From Paracoccus liaowanqingii (lineage in GTDB: Bacteria; Pseudomonadota; Alphaproteobacteria; Rhodobacterales; Rhodobacteraceae), in NCBI RefSeq assembly GCF_004683865.2, contig NZ_CP038439.1, positions 2,234,001-2,298,000 of the forward strand: a DNA stretch of 64,000 nucleotides, read 5' to 3'. The notes under the pieces are model-generated. The model did no database searches, was not told the DNA's origin, and saw only the letters and a program-made list of their open reading frames with translations. Within the stretch, counting starts at the first letter, position 1, and every line of letters begins with the position of its first letter. Shown in pieces: positions 46,283-55,026 of the stretch. Made by a program: the position numbers and the translations under genes.

Positions 46283-46886
46283 ACACGAGAACGGTGTCTT
46301 CATCGGTTACGAGCCGACCGGTGATATCGTCGCCGCTGTCAGCGGAACGCCGGAAGCCATCGCGGCAATGCGCAAGCGCTTGGAGGACGCAGCTACTCCT
46401 GCAACCAATGATCGGATGGAGGTCTGGCTTGTGGAGCTTGATCTCATTGCACCGCGCAAGGTGTCTTCCTCCATCGAAGACGATCTGCGGATGCAGGCTT
46501 ATCTGACGCGGCTTTCGGCTTATCCCGCTGATGTAGTGCGTGAAGCGCTCTTGAGGCGCACGTGGCGCTTCTTCCCCAGCTGGGCGGAACTGAAGGACGT
46601 ATGCGACGAGCTGATGAAACCGCGCCTCGCGGTGCTGGCTGCACTGGAGCGGGCGGAGCAGGAAGCGCATGAACGGGAATTGGGCGCAAGGTCACTCCCC
46701 ACGGAGCAGACGGCTGTGCCGACGGACGGAGAGGCGGCGGCTCGAAAGGCGGAAGCAGCTCATTTGGTAAACGAAGTTCTGAAAGGCATGAAGGCCAAGC
46801 TGGCGGCCGATGAGGCTGCGCAGGAAGCGGATGCGAAAGCTGCACAAGATAGCTATGCTCCGTTTCGCACGAGGGGCGACGAATAG
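46161..46886 (+). CDS. Phage-type helical protein (241 aa)
   Basis: ATG 46161 with AAGGAGCAG upstream, overlapping the preceding gene by about 120 bp; the open frame starts earlier but without a ribosome site. The protein has a basic N-terminus (PATPAIRPAANKLANVSNPL), a middle that resembles element replication accessory proteins (IEDDLRMQAYLTRLSAYPAD, WRFFPSWAELKDVCDELMKP) and a long charged coiled-coil tail. Likely a partner of the preceding replication-type protein; no firm family. It is followed directly by the IS256 element. Confidence 0.6.
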   Translation: MPATPAIRPAANKLANVSNPLASLAQHCGVTLRVNRDMRAKHENGVFIGYEPTGDIVAAVSGTPEAIAAMRKRLEDAATPATNDRMEVWLVELDLIAPRKVSSSIEDDLRMQAYLTRLSAYPADVVREALLRRTWRFFPSWAELKDVCDELMKPRLAVLAALERAEQEAHERELGARSLPTEQTAVPTDGEAAARKAEAAHLVNEVLKGMKAKLAADEAAQEADAKAAQDSYAPFRTRGDE

Positions 46887-46914
46887 TGGCCGAAAGTTCT
46901 GTGGGGGCGGACCA

Positions 46915-48332
46915 GCCGCCCTCGAGCTATGCGGGATTTTGGGTGACGCGGCCTGATCAAGCGGCGCGGCTTTCGTTGGCGTCCTGCTCGGCGACACCGT
47001 CAGTGAACTTGACGCCTTCGACGACGAGAGGCAACTGGTTTGCGCCCTTCAGTCGTCGCCATTTCTTCGCTGCGGCCTGAACCAGCTTGAACACCATCAG
47101 CTTCGCTGTCTTCTGAGACAACGCGCCTTTGGTTCGGACGGTGCGATGGCGGACGGTCGCGAAGACGCTCTCGATCGGGTTGGACGTGCGCAGGTGGTCC
47201 CAGTGAGCGGCCGGGAAGTCGTAGAAGGCCAGCAGTGCCTCTCGATCCTTGGTCAGGCAGGCGACGGCTTTCTCGTATTTCACGCCATACTTCTCGACGA
47301 AGGTATTGACGGCGGTCTCTGCCGCCGCGCGGGTCGCGGCTTGCCAGATCTCCCGCAGGTCAGTCTTCACCGCCGGGTGCATCGACTTCGGAAGCTTGTT
47401 CAGGACGTTGGACACCTTGTGGGTCCAACAGCGTTGGTGGCGCGTGTCGGGGAAGATCTCATCCAGCGCCTTCCAGAAGCCAAGGGCACCATCTCCGACC
47501 GCGAGGTCCGGTGGCGCCGAGAGGCCGCGGGCCCTGAGGTCGACCAGCAGTTCATGCCAGCTCTGCGCGCTCTCGCGGACCCCAACCTGGAACCCCAGCA
47601 GCTCCTTCTTCCCTTCCGGCGTCGCCCCGATGATCACCAGCATGCACTCGGCCTGCGGCTCCATCCGGGCCTGCAGATACACGCCGTCGGCCCAGACATA
47701 GACGTAGCGCCGGGCCGAGAGGTTTCGGCGTTGCCAGCGGTCATGTTCTGCTTGCCACTCGCCCGTGAGCCGCGAGATCGCTCCTGGCGACAGGTTGGGC
47801 GCATCCGGACCGACCAGCGCGCTCAGAGCCTCCTGGAAGTCTCCAGTCGAGACGCCGCGCAAGTAGAGGACCGGAAGCAGAGCATCAAGGCTAGGCGAAC
47901 GGCGCGCCCACTTCGGAAGAATGCGCGAATTGAACCGGATCTTGTCCTCCGGCGGCGCATCAGCTGCCCGGTCGCGCACCTTCTGTCTCTGCACCGGGAT
48001 AGGGCCGATCCCGGTCTGGATGTTCCGCTCAGGGCCGGTGCCGTGGTGGACAACGCGCTGCCTGCCATCGGGCAGGCGCTCCTCAGCAAACTGCGCGACA
48101 AAACTCGCGGCCTCAGCCCTGAGTGCCGCTGCCAGCATCTGCCGGGCGCCGTCGCGTGCAATCTCGGTGAGTGGATCAACGACAGATCCGGGCTGGTGAA
48201 GCGGGGTGATCGTGATATCATCTTCCAAGGCGTATCGCTCCTTCGGGAGGTTCTGGCAGGCTTTGACACCCACCACGATACGCCGCCTTCTCAGACCCCA
48301 TCACCCAAAATCGGCCATAGCTCGCCGCCCTC
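46915..48332 (-). mobile_element. IS256-family element (intact)
   Basis: Imperfect inverted ends: GCCGCCCTCGAGCTATGCGG near 46916 and, in complement, GGCGGCGAGCTATGGCCGAT near 48330, both running into ATTTTGGGTGA. It is inserted in the phage-like element after the gene ending at 46886. Confidence 0.8.
46957..48228 (-). CDS. IS256-family (mutator type) transposase
   Basis: The proposed start is TTG 48228, preceded by AAGGAG and giving MEDDITITPLHQPGSVVDPL, as in relatives; the frame stays open upstream. About 423 residues. The core is complete: first Asp in YVWADGVYLQARM, second in LAVGDGALGFWKAL, and Glu in TSNPIESVFATVRHRT. It looks intact and may be active. A decayed scrap of a related element lies at 22370-22700. 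Confidence 0.9.
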   Translation of the reverse strand: MEDDITITPLHQPGSVVDPLTEIARDGARQMLAAALRAEAASFVAQFAEERLPDGRQRVVHHGTGPERNIQTGIGPIPVQRQKVRDRAADAPPEDKIRFNSRILPKWARRSPSLDALLPVLYLRGVSTGDFQEALSALVGPDAPNLSPGAISRLTGEWQAEHDRWQRRNLSARRYVYVWADGVYLQARMEPQAECMLVIIGATPEGKKELLGFQVGVRESAQSWHELLVDLRARGLSAPPDLAVGDGALGFWKALDEIFPDTRHQRCWTHKVSNVLNKLPKSMHPAVKTDLREIWQAATRAAAETAVNTFVEKYGVKYEKAVACLTKDREALLAFYDFPAAHWDHLRTSNPIESVFATVRHRTVRTKGALSQKTAKLMVFKLVQAAAKKWRRLKGANQLPLVVEGVKFTDGVAEQDANESRAA

Positions 48333-48505
48333 TTCAGAAGTCGGCGGTAGTTCATGGCCCGAGGGGCCCAAGCAGCACAACGAACCACCCTCGGGTACAG
48401 AACCCTAAGCGCCGGAAATCTGCGGTATCATGTAGGGCAAAGGCCCGCGGCGTTTGCGAAGTGAATGATACCAGCGATGTTGGCGCCTACCTCGGGAGAT
48501 GCAGT

Positions 48506-48997
48506 ATGACTGGAGCCGAATTGGCAGCGATGCGTAAAGCTGCTGGGCTGTCGCAAATCAAACTGGCTCAGCGCGTTGGGATCGGCCGCCACGCCGTCAG
48601 CTATTGGGAGTGCAAGGCACAAGTGGAGCGCCATGCTTGGGCGGTGGAACGCATGGCTGAGGTTCTTCCCTTGCCCGATGCGCAAGTGGCGACTCCACTC
48701 AGAACGGCCTTGGCAGACCGGCGGGCACAAGAGATGGCACGTCAAGATGCACTGAGGCTGGCCCTGATGCAGGCGGTTGAAGCGCAGATTGAGACTGTCA
48801 GAGCCCATCGCCGGGTCCGCTGTGGGGCTAAGACCCGCAAGGGCACAGCCTGCCGGATGAAATCAGAACCCGGTAAGCGTCGCTGCAAGTTTCACGGCGG
48901 GAAGTCGACCGGAGCCAGAACCGCCGAAGGCAAAGCCCGAATTGCGGAGGCTCAACGCAGGCGCTGGGCCAAATGGAGATTGAAACGGGGCGAATAA
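48506..48997 (+). CDS. XRE-type regulator fused to an 'HGG' tail
   Basis: 163 residues from ATG 48506 (GGGAGAT upstream). The N-terminal Cro/XRE helix-turn-helix (LAAMRKAAGLSQIKLAQRVG IGRHAVSYWE) is joined by a helical linker to a C-terminal HGGKSTGARTAEGKARIAEA QRRRW motif with CGAKTRKGTACRMKSEPGKR RCKFHGG cysteines. The tail resembles the small 'HGGxSTGxRTxEG' proteins seen in phage and element genomes. An element regulator or single-gene toxin regulator; the combination in one protein is unusual. Confidence 0.75.
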   Translation: MTGAELAAMRKAAGLSQIKLAQRVGIGRHAVSYWECKAQVERHAWAVERMAEVLPLPDAQVATPLRTALADRRAQEMARQDALRLALMQAVEAQIETVRAHRRVRCGAKTRKGTACRMKSEPGKRRCKFHGGKSTGARTAEGKARIAEAQRRRWAKWRLKRGE

Positions 48998-49348
48998 GGC
49001 TGCCGGGCAAAACCGTAATCAGTCCGTTACTATTCCTTGTGAACACCGCCCCCTTCACGGGGTGTTAGCTGCCGGCCAAATTACCTTCCAACCTAGCGCT
49101 ACATTGACAGATAGGGCTATACGACTTCGCCCAGTCTCCGAGAGCGAGAACATTAAAACATGATACAGCGCAGGACCCGCGGCCACGCTACAAAATTTGC
49201 GTGACGCCGGAGGTGCCGCCTCTTCTGCATAACGGCACCCGCCCCAGGTTAGCATAAACCACATTAGACTGAGGGTTGCGCAGCGAAGGTGGCGCCGGTT
49301 CCGAATGGATCGGCACTGGATTGCGGCGAAAGTCCGTGTATCGACTAA
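48998..49348. other. Intergenic region before the IS5 element
   Basis: About 350 bases. Apart from the hairpin at 49042-49066 I see no gene; open frames on the minus strand are shadows of the adjoining IS5 element. The right end of the 42867-48997 element may lie here. Confidence 0.4.
49042..49066 (+). terminator. Hairpin terminator candidate after the XRE gene
   Basis: AACACCGCCCC and CGGGGTGTT pair around a short TTCA loop, about 45 bases after the stop of the gene ending at 48997. It lacks a long U-tract, so the termination strength is uncertain. Confidence 0.45.
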
Positions 49349-49377
49349 GAGTCTGATTCCAAACTCGCTGAGCGATG

Positions 49378-50046
49378 TCATGGCCTTGCCAACAGTCGGG
49401 TGACGCGCCTGATGTGGGCGATGAGAAGCCAAGCTTCGGCGCTGGCGATGGTTTTCTCCCAGTCCTTTGCCATCCGGCCGCACCGTCCGAGCCATGCGAG
49501 CGTGCGCTCGATCACCCATCGGCGCGGGATGACCTCAAAGCCTTGGGCCGTGTCGGAGCGTTTGACGATCTGCAAGGTCCAGCGCCCGATCTTTTCCAGA
49601 GCCCCGTTCAGCTTTGGCTCGGCGTAGCCGCCATCGGCGAACACATGACGCAGCAACGGATAGGCAGTGGAAATCGATTTCAGCAGATCTGGCGCGCCGT
49701 CTCGGTCCTGAATGTTGGCACCATGAACGGCAAGCCCGACCAGAAGGCCGATGGTATCGGTGACGATGTGGCGCTTGCGCCCGTTGATGCGCTTGGCGGC
49801 GTCATACCCTCTAACCCCTCCACTCTCTGTGGTTTTCACGCTTTGACTGTCGATCACGCCCGCCGACGGGTGGGCCGCCCGGCCTTCGGCCCGACGTGCT
49901 GCCGCAACGAGATGGCGGTTCATTTCATGGAGCAGTCCGTTGTTGCGCCAGTCGTAGAAATAACGCCGCACTGTTGAGACCCGGGGGGAAGTCGTTGGGC
50001 AACATCCGCCACTGGCACCCGGTGGTCGCAATAGACAGGATCGCAT
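49378..50046 (-). CDS. IS5-family (IS427) transposase, catalytic part
   Basis: Reads from the frame after the C6 run (GACTTCCCCCCGGG) as [20 protein letters not shown], then the DDE residues Asp in [13 protein letters not shown], Asp in [12 protein letters not shown] and Glu in [17 protein letters not shown]. It is made as a fusion with the upstream frame (49925-50203) by slippage on the C6 run at 49983-49988. Intact motifs. Confidence 0.85.
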   Translation of the reverse strand: MRSCLLRPPGASGGCCPTTSPRVSTVRRYFYDWRNNGLLHEMNRHLVAAARRAEGRAAHPSAGVIDSQSVKTTESGGVRGYDAAKRINGRKRHIVTDTIGLLVGLAVHGANIQDRDGAPDLLKSISTAYPLLRHVFADGGYAEPKLNGALEKIGRWTLQIVKRSDTAQGFEVIPRRWVIERTLAWLGRCGRMAKDWEKTIASAEAWLLIAHIRRVTRLLARP

Positions 50047-50203
50047 CGAAAACGTCGCGCAGAGCGGTTGTCCGGGGACGGCCGACCCGCCTTGGAGCAG
50101 GCAGCAGAGGCGCGATCAGCGCCCACTCAGCATCGCTCGCATCGCTTGCGTATCTGCCACCGCTGCGCTCATATCGCTTCCGGGTGAGTGCGGTCCAGGC
50201 CAT
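49925..50203 (-). CDS. IS5-family (IS427) transposase, DNA-binding part
   Basis: [20 protein letters not shown], then the DUF4096-type region ([26 protein letters not shown]) and [28 protein letters not shown], after which the frame diverges. In IS427 elements the two frames are joined by programmed frameshifting. Confidence 0.85.
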   Translation of the reverse strand: MAWTALTRKRYERSGGRYASDASDAEWALIAPLLPAPRRVGRPRTTALRDVFDAILSIATTGCQWRMLPNDFPPGLNSAALFLRLAQQRTAP

Positions 50204-50280
50204 CGGGATCTCCGTTCAGCTTCACAACCGAACAGAATCATAACCGGGCGAATTCACCCAACCAGTTTCGGATCAGCCTC

Positions 50281-50598
50281 TAAGGCCAAGGACCCCTTAT
50301 TCACCTGAAGAACCGCTCACAGGTCGCCCAGACCACCTTCCTTTTGCGGTCACGTCTTCGACATTCGAGATCGCCGGATGCTCCGGCCGTTATCCGGATG
50401 ATGGGCACAAAGCAGTTCGCGCATGGCGTCGATCTTGTCACTTTCATTTTCCGCGGATCTTCAAGGCGAAAGGAACAAGTCTCGACGTGCGTTTCCCGTG
50501 CGCCATCCGGCCCGATGAAACACAGGGCGCGCAGTTGGACGAGTGAAGACCCAAAGGTGTATCCTCGGGCGACTACAGTGCAGGTAGGAGAGCAACTT
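50281..50598. other. Upstream region of the sigma-54-type gene
   Basis: About 320 bases from the IS5 end to the start of the sigma-54-type gene. No gene or clear promoter recognised. The IS may have displaced the native promoter. Confidence 0.4.
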
Positions 50599-51849
50599 AT
50601 GGCAATCTGTCCGCGATTCGAAATCACGCCAAGAGCAACGCTCCGAATTGGGCCTGAGCTGGTGCAGGCCATTGGCCTTCTGAGCCTTAGGAACGCGGAC
50701 TTGGCGGCGGATCTGGCCAAGGCTGCGCGCGGCAACCCGTTTCTGCGTCTCGCAGGCGCGGGGGCCGACCCTGAGACCTTGGCGGCCATGCCGTCCGGGC
50801 TTCACGCGCATGTGTTGACCGAAATTGGCTTTCTCGCCCTCACCCCTGACGAGTGGCGGATCGCGCAGGCTTTTCTCGAGGCGCTCGCCCCTTCCGGCTG
50901 GCTCGATGCGACGATAGAGGAGGTGGCGACGCGCGCAGGCGTCCCGACGGCTCGGACCGAAGCCGTGCTCAGACGCCTTCAGCAGATCGCACCTTCGGGA
51001 CTGTTCGCCCGGTCTCTGGCGGAGTGCCTTGAGCTTCAGGCCCGCGATCGCGGTCTGCTGACGGATGAAGTGGCGGCTGTACTTCGATCGCTCGGAGCGA
51101 TAGCCGACGGCGGGATCTCTGCACTGGCCGAGGCGAGCGGCCTGTCAATTAAAGCGGTCGACGCCGCACTCGCGGCGCTTCGGACGCTGGACCCAAAGCC
51201 CGGGGCCAGTTTCGCGGCGGCGGACCAATCACTCCTGCGTGCACCTGATTTCGTGGCCACGAGGATCGGGCATGGGACAAAGCAGGGCTGGCTGGTGGAA
51301 CTCAACGCGGCGACCCTGCCCGACATCGAGGCTCTTGGCTGCGATGACGACGCGCCTCTCACCCTGCGCCGGGCCGCGCAGGAGGCGCGGTCGCTCGCAC
51401 GCGCGGTGGCTCGTCGGAACAGCACGCTTCTGGCGGTTGGACGCGCGCTAGTGCGCAGGCAGTCCGCCTATCTGAAGATGGAGGTTCCCGATCCCGCGCC
51501 GCTGGTCCGGGCCGAGATCGCCGGGATGGCGGGCGTGCATGAAAGCACAGTATCGCGGGTGGCGCAGGCGATGACCATGCAGACGCCAAGGGGCGTCATC
51601 GGCCTCGCCAGCCTGTTTTCGCGGCCGGTTTCGGGAGGCGGCTGTTCGGTTAGCGCGCTCAGGGCGCGCATCGGGTCGATCATCGCAGCCGAGCCATGCG
51701 CGCGACCGCTGAGCGATGCCGCCATTGCCGACCGCCTTGCCGCCGACGGCATCGCCGTCGCCCAGCGCAGCGTGGCGCGGCACCGGGAACATCTTGGCAT
51801 CCCGGCGCGGGCGGTGCGGCGCAGGACCGGCCCGCGACGGCCTGCCTGA
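50599..51849 (+). CDS. rpoN: Sigma-54 family RNA polymerase factor
   Basis: 416 residues from ATG 50599, with TAGGAGAG upstream. Region I at the N-terminus (ITPRATLRIGPELVQAIGLL SLRN) resembles the activator-responsive segment, followed by the core-binding domain (LTPDEWRIAQAFLEALAPSG WLDATIEEVATRAG) and the DNA-binding domain: helix-turn-helix GVHESTVSRVAQAM (near 311) and an RpoN box AQRSVARHREHL (near 388; consensus ARRTVAKYRE). It is shorter than many RpoN proteins (about 420-500). Probably a paralogue with a restricted regulon: the first eCIS gene, 240 bp downstream, has a sigma-54-type site. It would need an activator ATPase, not found in the window. Confidence 0.9.
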   Translation: MAICPRFEITPRATLRIGPELVQAIGLLSLRNADLAADLAKAARGNPFLRLAGAGADPETLAAMPSGLHAHVLTEIGFLALTPDEWRIAQAFLEALAPSGWLDATIEEVATRAGVPTARTEAVLRRLQQIAPSGLFARSLAECLELQARDRGLLTDEVAAVLRSLGAIADGGISALAEASGLSIKAVDAALAALRTLDPKPGASFAAADQSLLRAPDFVATRIGHGTKQGWLVELNAATLPDIEALGCDDDAPLTLRRAAQEARSLARAVARRNSTLLAVGRALVRRQSAYLKMEVPDPAPLVRAEIAGMAGVHESTVSRVAQAMTMQTPRGVIGLASLFSRPVSGGGCSVSALRARIGSIIAAEPCARPLSDAAIADRLAADGIAVAQRSVARHREHLGIPARAVRRRTGPRRPA

Positions 51850-51851
51850 AA

Positions 51852-51871
51852 CGCGCGGGGCCCGCGCGCGG
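51852..51871 (+). terminator. GC-rich palindrome after the sigma-54-type gene
   Basis: CGCGCGGGGCCCGCGCGCG lies directly after the stop. It can form a stem but has little loop and no T-tract; a weak terminator candidate separating the sigma gene from the eCIS operon. Confidence 0.3.
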
Positions 51872-52037
51872 TCTCGGGGGGATGTTTTCCTCCCGCATCC
51901 ATGCCTTTGATCCGGTGGACAAAAGCGGCGCGGGCGCCCGCCCAGGCGTGACGAAATTGTCTCGTGCTTTACGTGCTTTTTCGAAAATGGGACCGGACTA
52001 CAGGCTAAGCGATTGATTTTCCAAGTCCCGCCGAAAC

Positions 52038-52053
52038 TGGACAGATTCTTGCA
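52038..52053 (+). promoter_or_regulatory. Sigma-54-type -24/-12 promoter of the eCIS operon
   Basis: TGGACAGATTCTTGCA matches the sigma-54 consensus TGGCAC-N5-TTGCA in layout: GG at 52039-52040 and GC at 52051-52052 with exactly 10 bases between. The expected start is about 12 bases downstream, around 52063, some 29 bases before the first eCIS codon. The adjacent upstream gene is itself a sigma-54 family factor. No activator-binding site could be assigned. Confidence 0.75.
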
Positions 52054-52066
52054 TTTATAGGGTCAG

Positions 52067-52082
52067 GCGCCATTTCTGGCGC
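52067..52082 (+). repeat. Hairpin in the 5' leader of the eCIS operon
   Basis: GCGCCA (52067-52072) and TGGCGC (52077-52082) pair around TTTC, just after the predicted transcription start and about 10 bases before the start codon region. It may stabilise the message or limit ribosome access. Confidence 0.45.
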
Positions 52083-52091
52083 GAGTATAGG

Positions 52092-52697
52092 ATGGTCATG
52101 GCCGGTTCCGGTGTCATCAGCGACGTCTCGCTTACATTGATCAACGTGCTCGACACGGCGCTCGGATCCTTGTTTCCGGCGCCTGCCCCGCAGGTAATCC
52201 TGCACGACCTGCAAGGCGTGATCTCGACAAATCCGGCGACGCTGGCGGTGCTGCTTTATGAGGTGACAGAAGACGCCTCCACCCGGAATCGGCCGATGCA
52301 GCGCGCCGTTACCGCTGGGGGGCGCGTGCTGCGCAAGCCGTTGATGACGCTGATCCTGCGCTACATGATCGTGCCCTATGCCGGGGACCGTCTGACCGAG
52401 CAACAGATGCTGGGCCGGGCGATGCAGACGATCTATGACAATTCGATCTTTTCGGGTCCCGACCTGCGCGGCGCGGCGGCGCCGGCCGGTCTGGTCGGGT
52501 CCTCGGACACGCTTGCCGCGACGCTCGACCCGCTCAGCCTGGAAGAACGAACGCGGGTCTGGCACGCCATCCAGAAGCCCTACCGGTTGTCGATCTGCTA
52601 TCAGATCCGGGTTGCCAATGTCGAACCGACCATCGACGTGCCGACCGATCTGGTGCGCAGCCGGAACTTCGATCAGGCCGTTCCGGTGGGCGAATGA
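52092..52697 (+). CDS. eCIS DUF4255-family protein (Pvc16/Afp16-like)
   Basis: 201 residues, first gene of the injection-system operon. VISDVSLTLINVLDTALGSL, ISTNPATLAVLLYEVTEDAS, RKPLMTLILRYMIVPYAGDR and DPLSLEERTRVWHAIQKPYR LSICYQIRV fit DUF4255, the domain of Afp16/Pvc16, which in the related Afp/PVC particles caps or ends the tube-sheath assembly. ATG 52092 and ATG 52098 are both possible starts. The 3' end overlaps the next gene by 4 bp. Confidence 0.9.
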   Translation: MVMAGSGVISDVSLTLINVLDTALGSLFPAPAPQVILHDLQGVISTNPATLAVLLYEVTEDASTRNRPMQRAVTAGGRVLRKPLMTLILRYMIVPYAGDRLTEQQMLGRAMQTIYDNSIFSGPDLRGAAAPAGLVGSSDTLAATLDPLSLEERTRVWHAIQKPYRLSICYQIRVANVEPTIDVPTDLVRSRNFDQAVPVGE

Positions 52698-53347
52698 CCC
52701 AGTGGCGCATCATATCCGCCGCACGGCGCGTCACCTTCTGCCCGGTGGCGCTTGATCTGCGAGACGAATTCACCGGGCGCGGCGCGTTCGGCCCGATCGG
52801 CCTCAGGCTCGACCGGCAGATCGGGTCAGACTGGGCCCCGACCAACCTTCAGCCAGCGCGCAATTCGGCCGGCGTGTTCCTTTATACCGGGCTTGGCCGG
52901 ATGTTTGATCCGGCGGCATTGCCGGGCTTTCGCATCCGCGTGCGGATCGAGGCGGAATATTACCGGCCTGCCTTCGGCACCACCGATGACGGTATCGAGT
53001 TCGACGTGCCGACCTATAACGACACGGTCCCGCCGCTGGTGTCGCCGCTGGTGCCCGAGGTGGTCTTGATGCTGCCGACGACGGGCTATCCCTTTGGTGG
53101 CCATGTGCGGCGGATCCATGGCCGGGTACTGGACCCCGGCGGCGCGCCCCTGGCCGATGCCACGGTCGAGGCTGATGGCGTCGAGCGGGTGATCACCGAT
53201 GAACGCGGCGCCTTCACCCTGCCGCTGCGCTGGCAGACCGCCACCGCGAACGTCAACGTGGCGCATCTGCGCAGTGGCCAGGTTGCTGCGCAGATCTTTA
53301 ACCTTCCCGCCGATCTTACCGGCAACCACGACATCACTGTGACCTGA
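52694..53347 (+). CDS. eCIS protein with carboxypeptidase-regulatory-like domain
   Basis: 217 residues. The N-terminal 125 residues are unlike anything I recognise (FLYTGLGRMFDPAALPGFRI). A transthyretin-like regulatory fold follows: GHVRRIHGRVLDPGGAPLAD ATVEADG, DERGAFTLPLRW. Such extensions often occur in eCIS gene clusters next to DUF4255 proteins. A structural, probably surface-exposed role in the particle is inferred. It overlaps the DUF4255 gene by 4 bp. Confidence 0.7.
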   Translation: MTQWRIISAARRVTFCPVALDLRDEFTGRGAFGPIGLRLDRQIGSDWAPTNLQPARNSAGVFLYTGLGRMFDPAALPGFRIRVRIEAEYYRPAFGTTDDGIEFDVPTYNDTVPPLVSPLVPEVVLMLPTTGYPFGGHVRRIHGRVLDPGGAPLADATVEADGVERVITDERGAFTLPLRWQTATANVNVAHLRSGQVAAQIFNLPADLTGNHDITVT

Positions 53348-53385
53348 AAGGGACGCCAAACGCGTCGATAGCCAAGGAGGCCGAC

Positions 53386-55014
53386 ATGCCAGAATATCTC
53401 GCCCCAGGCGTCTACATGGAGGAAATCCCGAGCGGCCCGGTGCCGATCGAAGGGGTTTCGACCAGCACCGCGGGGTTTGCCGGGCTGACCGAGCGCGGCC
53501 CGACACAGCCCCGGCTTGTGACTGGATGGGGCGACTACGTGGCCTGGTTCGGCGGCCTGATCGACCCGGCCGAAAGCTTCCTGCCCTGGGCGGTGAAGGG
53601 ATTTTTCGACAATGCCGGCCTGCGGATGTTCGTGGCCCGGGTGATCCGCAACGACGCCACGATCGCGGCGCTGGATCATCCGACCGCGGGCGCGGGCCAG
53701 ACCGTACTGATCAGCGCGCAGGCCGAGGGCGCATGGGGTGACCGCATCTTCCTGCGAATCGCCGCCGGCACCAATTTCGATCCAGCCAATCCGCCGCCGC
53801 GCCCGCCGATCACGGTGACGGTGCTTTACTACGCGACGATGCCGCCGCTGCCGTTCGTTGATCCGCTGGACAATGCCAATATCGCCGATCCGAACCGGCG
53901 CGAGCCCACCGTGGTCGAACAGTTCGAGAATGTGGGCTGGCACCCTGACGAGCAGGATTTTTTCATCGACTACATCAACGCACGCTCCAAGTTGATTGAT
54001 CTCGGCTGGACCGACCTGACCCAGCCGTCAGCGCGCCCGAACGACACCGGTTTCGTGCAACTCACCAGCCTGCGGGGCATTGATGGTGTCGCACCGCTTG
54101 GCGCGGGCGCTTTCGCGGGCAATGTTGCGGCGCCCGCGGGCACCCGTACGGGACTGGCCGGACTGGCCGATATCGACGAGATCTCGATCCTTGCTGCGCC
54201 CGACCACGTCAACGCCACGGCGCTGCCGAACATCGCCGACCGCGACGCGCTGCGCAACAACGTGATCAACCAGTGCGAGATCCTGAAGGACCGTTTCGCC
54301 GTCGTCAGCGTGGCCGCCGGGCAGGGCAACATCGCGGGCCTGCGCCCGCCGCGGGACAGTTCATACGCCGCGTTCTACGCGCCCTGGATCCGGGTCTTCG
54401 ATCCGCGCACCTCCGGAACCCACCTGGTGCCACCCGTCGGCCATGTGGCGGGGATCTATGCCCGCGTCGATGTGGAGCGCGGGGTGCACAAGGCGCCCGC
54501 CAACGAGGTGGTGCGCGGCATGGTGACGTCGAACATCAACGCCACGCGGCGGCCGCTGGAATTCACCTTCGGCAAGGGCGAGCAGGACATCCTGAACCCG
54601 CGAAGCGTCAACGTGATCCGCGACTTCCGCGCCGACCGGCGGGGCATCCGGGTCTATGGCGGGCGCACGATGTCGTCCGATCCGACCTGGCGCTATGTCA
54701 ACGTCCGCCGCTTGCTTCTTTATATCGAAGAATCAATCGAGGAAGGCACGCAATGGGTCGTGTTCGAGCCGAATGACGAGCCGCTCTGGGCGCGGGTGCG
54801 CCAGAGCGTGCGCAACTTCCTTCTGCTGACCTGGCGCAGCGGCGCCCTGCAGGGCCAGAAGGAGAACGAGGCCTTCTTCGTCAAGTGCGACCGCACCACC
54901 ATGACCCAAGCGGATATCGATGCGGGACGGCTGATCTGCCACATCGGGGTCGCCCCGGTGAAACCGGCCGAATTCGTGATCTTCCGCATCCAGCTCAACA
55001 CCTCGACCGAGTAA
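53386..55014 (+). CDS. Contractile sheath protein 1
   Basis: 542 residues. The N-terminus EYLAPGVYMEEIPSGPVPIE GVSTSTAGFAG is the hallmark of phage/eCIS sheath proteins (APGVY.EE). The C-terminal sheath core has RRPLEFTFGKGEQDILNPRS VNVIRDF, RRLLLYIEESIEEGTQWVVF and the final GVAPVKPAEFVIFRIQLNTS. It forms the outer contractile sheath around the tube. RBS AAGGAGG is 6 bases before ATG. Followed by tube 1 after 12 bases. Confidence 0.95.
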   Translation: MPEYLAPGVYMEEIPSGPVPIEGVSTSTAGFAGLTERGPTQPRLVTGWGDYVAWFGGLIDPAESFLPWAVKGFFDNAGLRMFVARVIRNDATIAALDHPTAGAGQTVLISAQAEGAWGDRIFLRIAAGTNFDPANPPPRPPITVTVLYYATMPPLPFVDPLDNANIADPNRREPTVVEQFENVGWHPDEQDFFIDYINARSKLIDLGWTDLTQPSARPNDTGFVQLTSLRGIDGVAPLGAGAFAGNVAAPAGTRTGLAGLADIDEISILAAPDHVNATALPNIADRDALRNNVINQCEILKDRFAVVSVAAGQGNIAGLRPPRDSSYAAFYAPWIRVFDPRTSGTHLVPPVGHVAGIYARVDVERGVHKAPANEVVRGMVTSNINATRRPLEFTFGKGEQDILNPRSVNVIRDFRADRRGIRVYGGRTMSSDPTWRYVNVRRLLLYIEESIEEGTQWVVFEPNDEPLWARVRQSVRNFLLLTWRSGALQGQKENEAFFVKCDRTTMTQADIDAGRLICHIGVAPVKPAEFVIFRIQLNTSTE

Positions 55015-55026
55015 GGAGACGCTCCC

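Larger units (their letters stand above)
49349..50280 (-). mobile_element. IS5-family element, IS427-type (932 bp)
   Basis: Inverted ends GAGTCTGATTCCAAACTCGC at 49349 and, in complement, GAGGCTGATCCGAAACTGGT at 50280, flanked by TAA on both sides. Two overlapping minus-strand frames encode the transposase. It lies about 320 bp upstream of the sigma-54-type gene. Confidence 0.85.

Noticed and set aside
48206..48505. N-terminal extension of the XRE gene upstream of 48506
   Set aside because: It overlaps the IS256 end, has poor composition, and the ribosome site and domain start favour ATG 48506.
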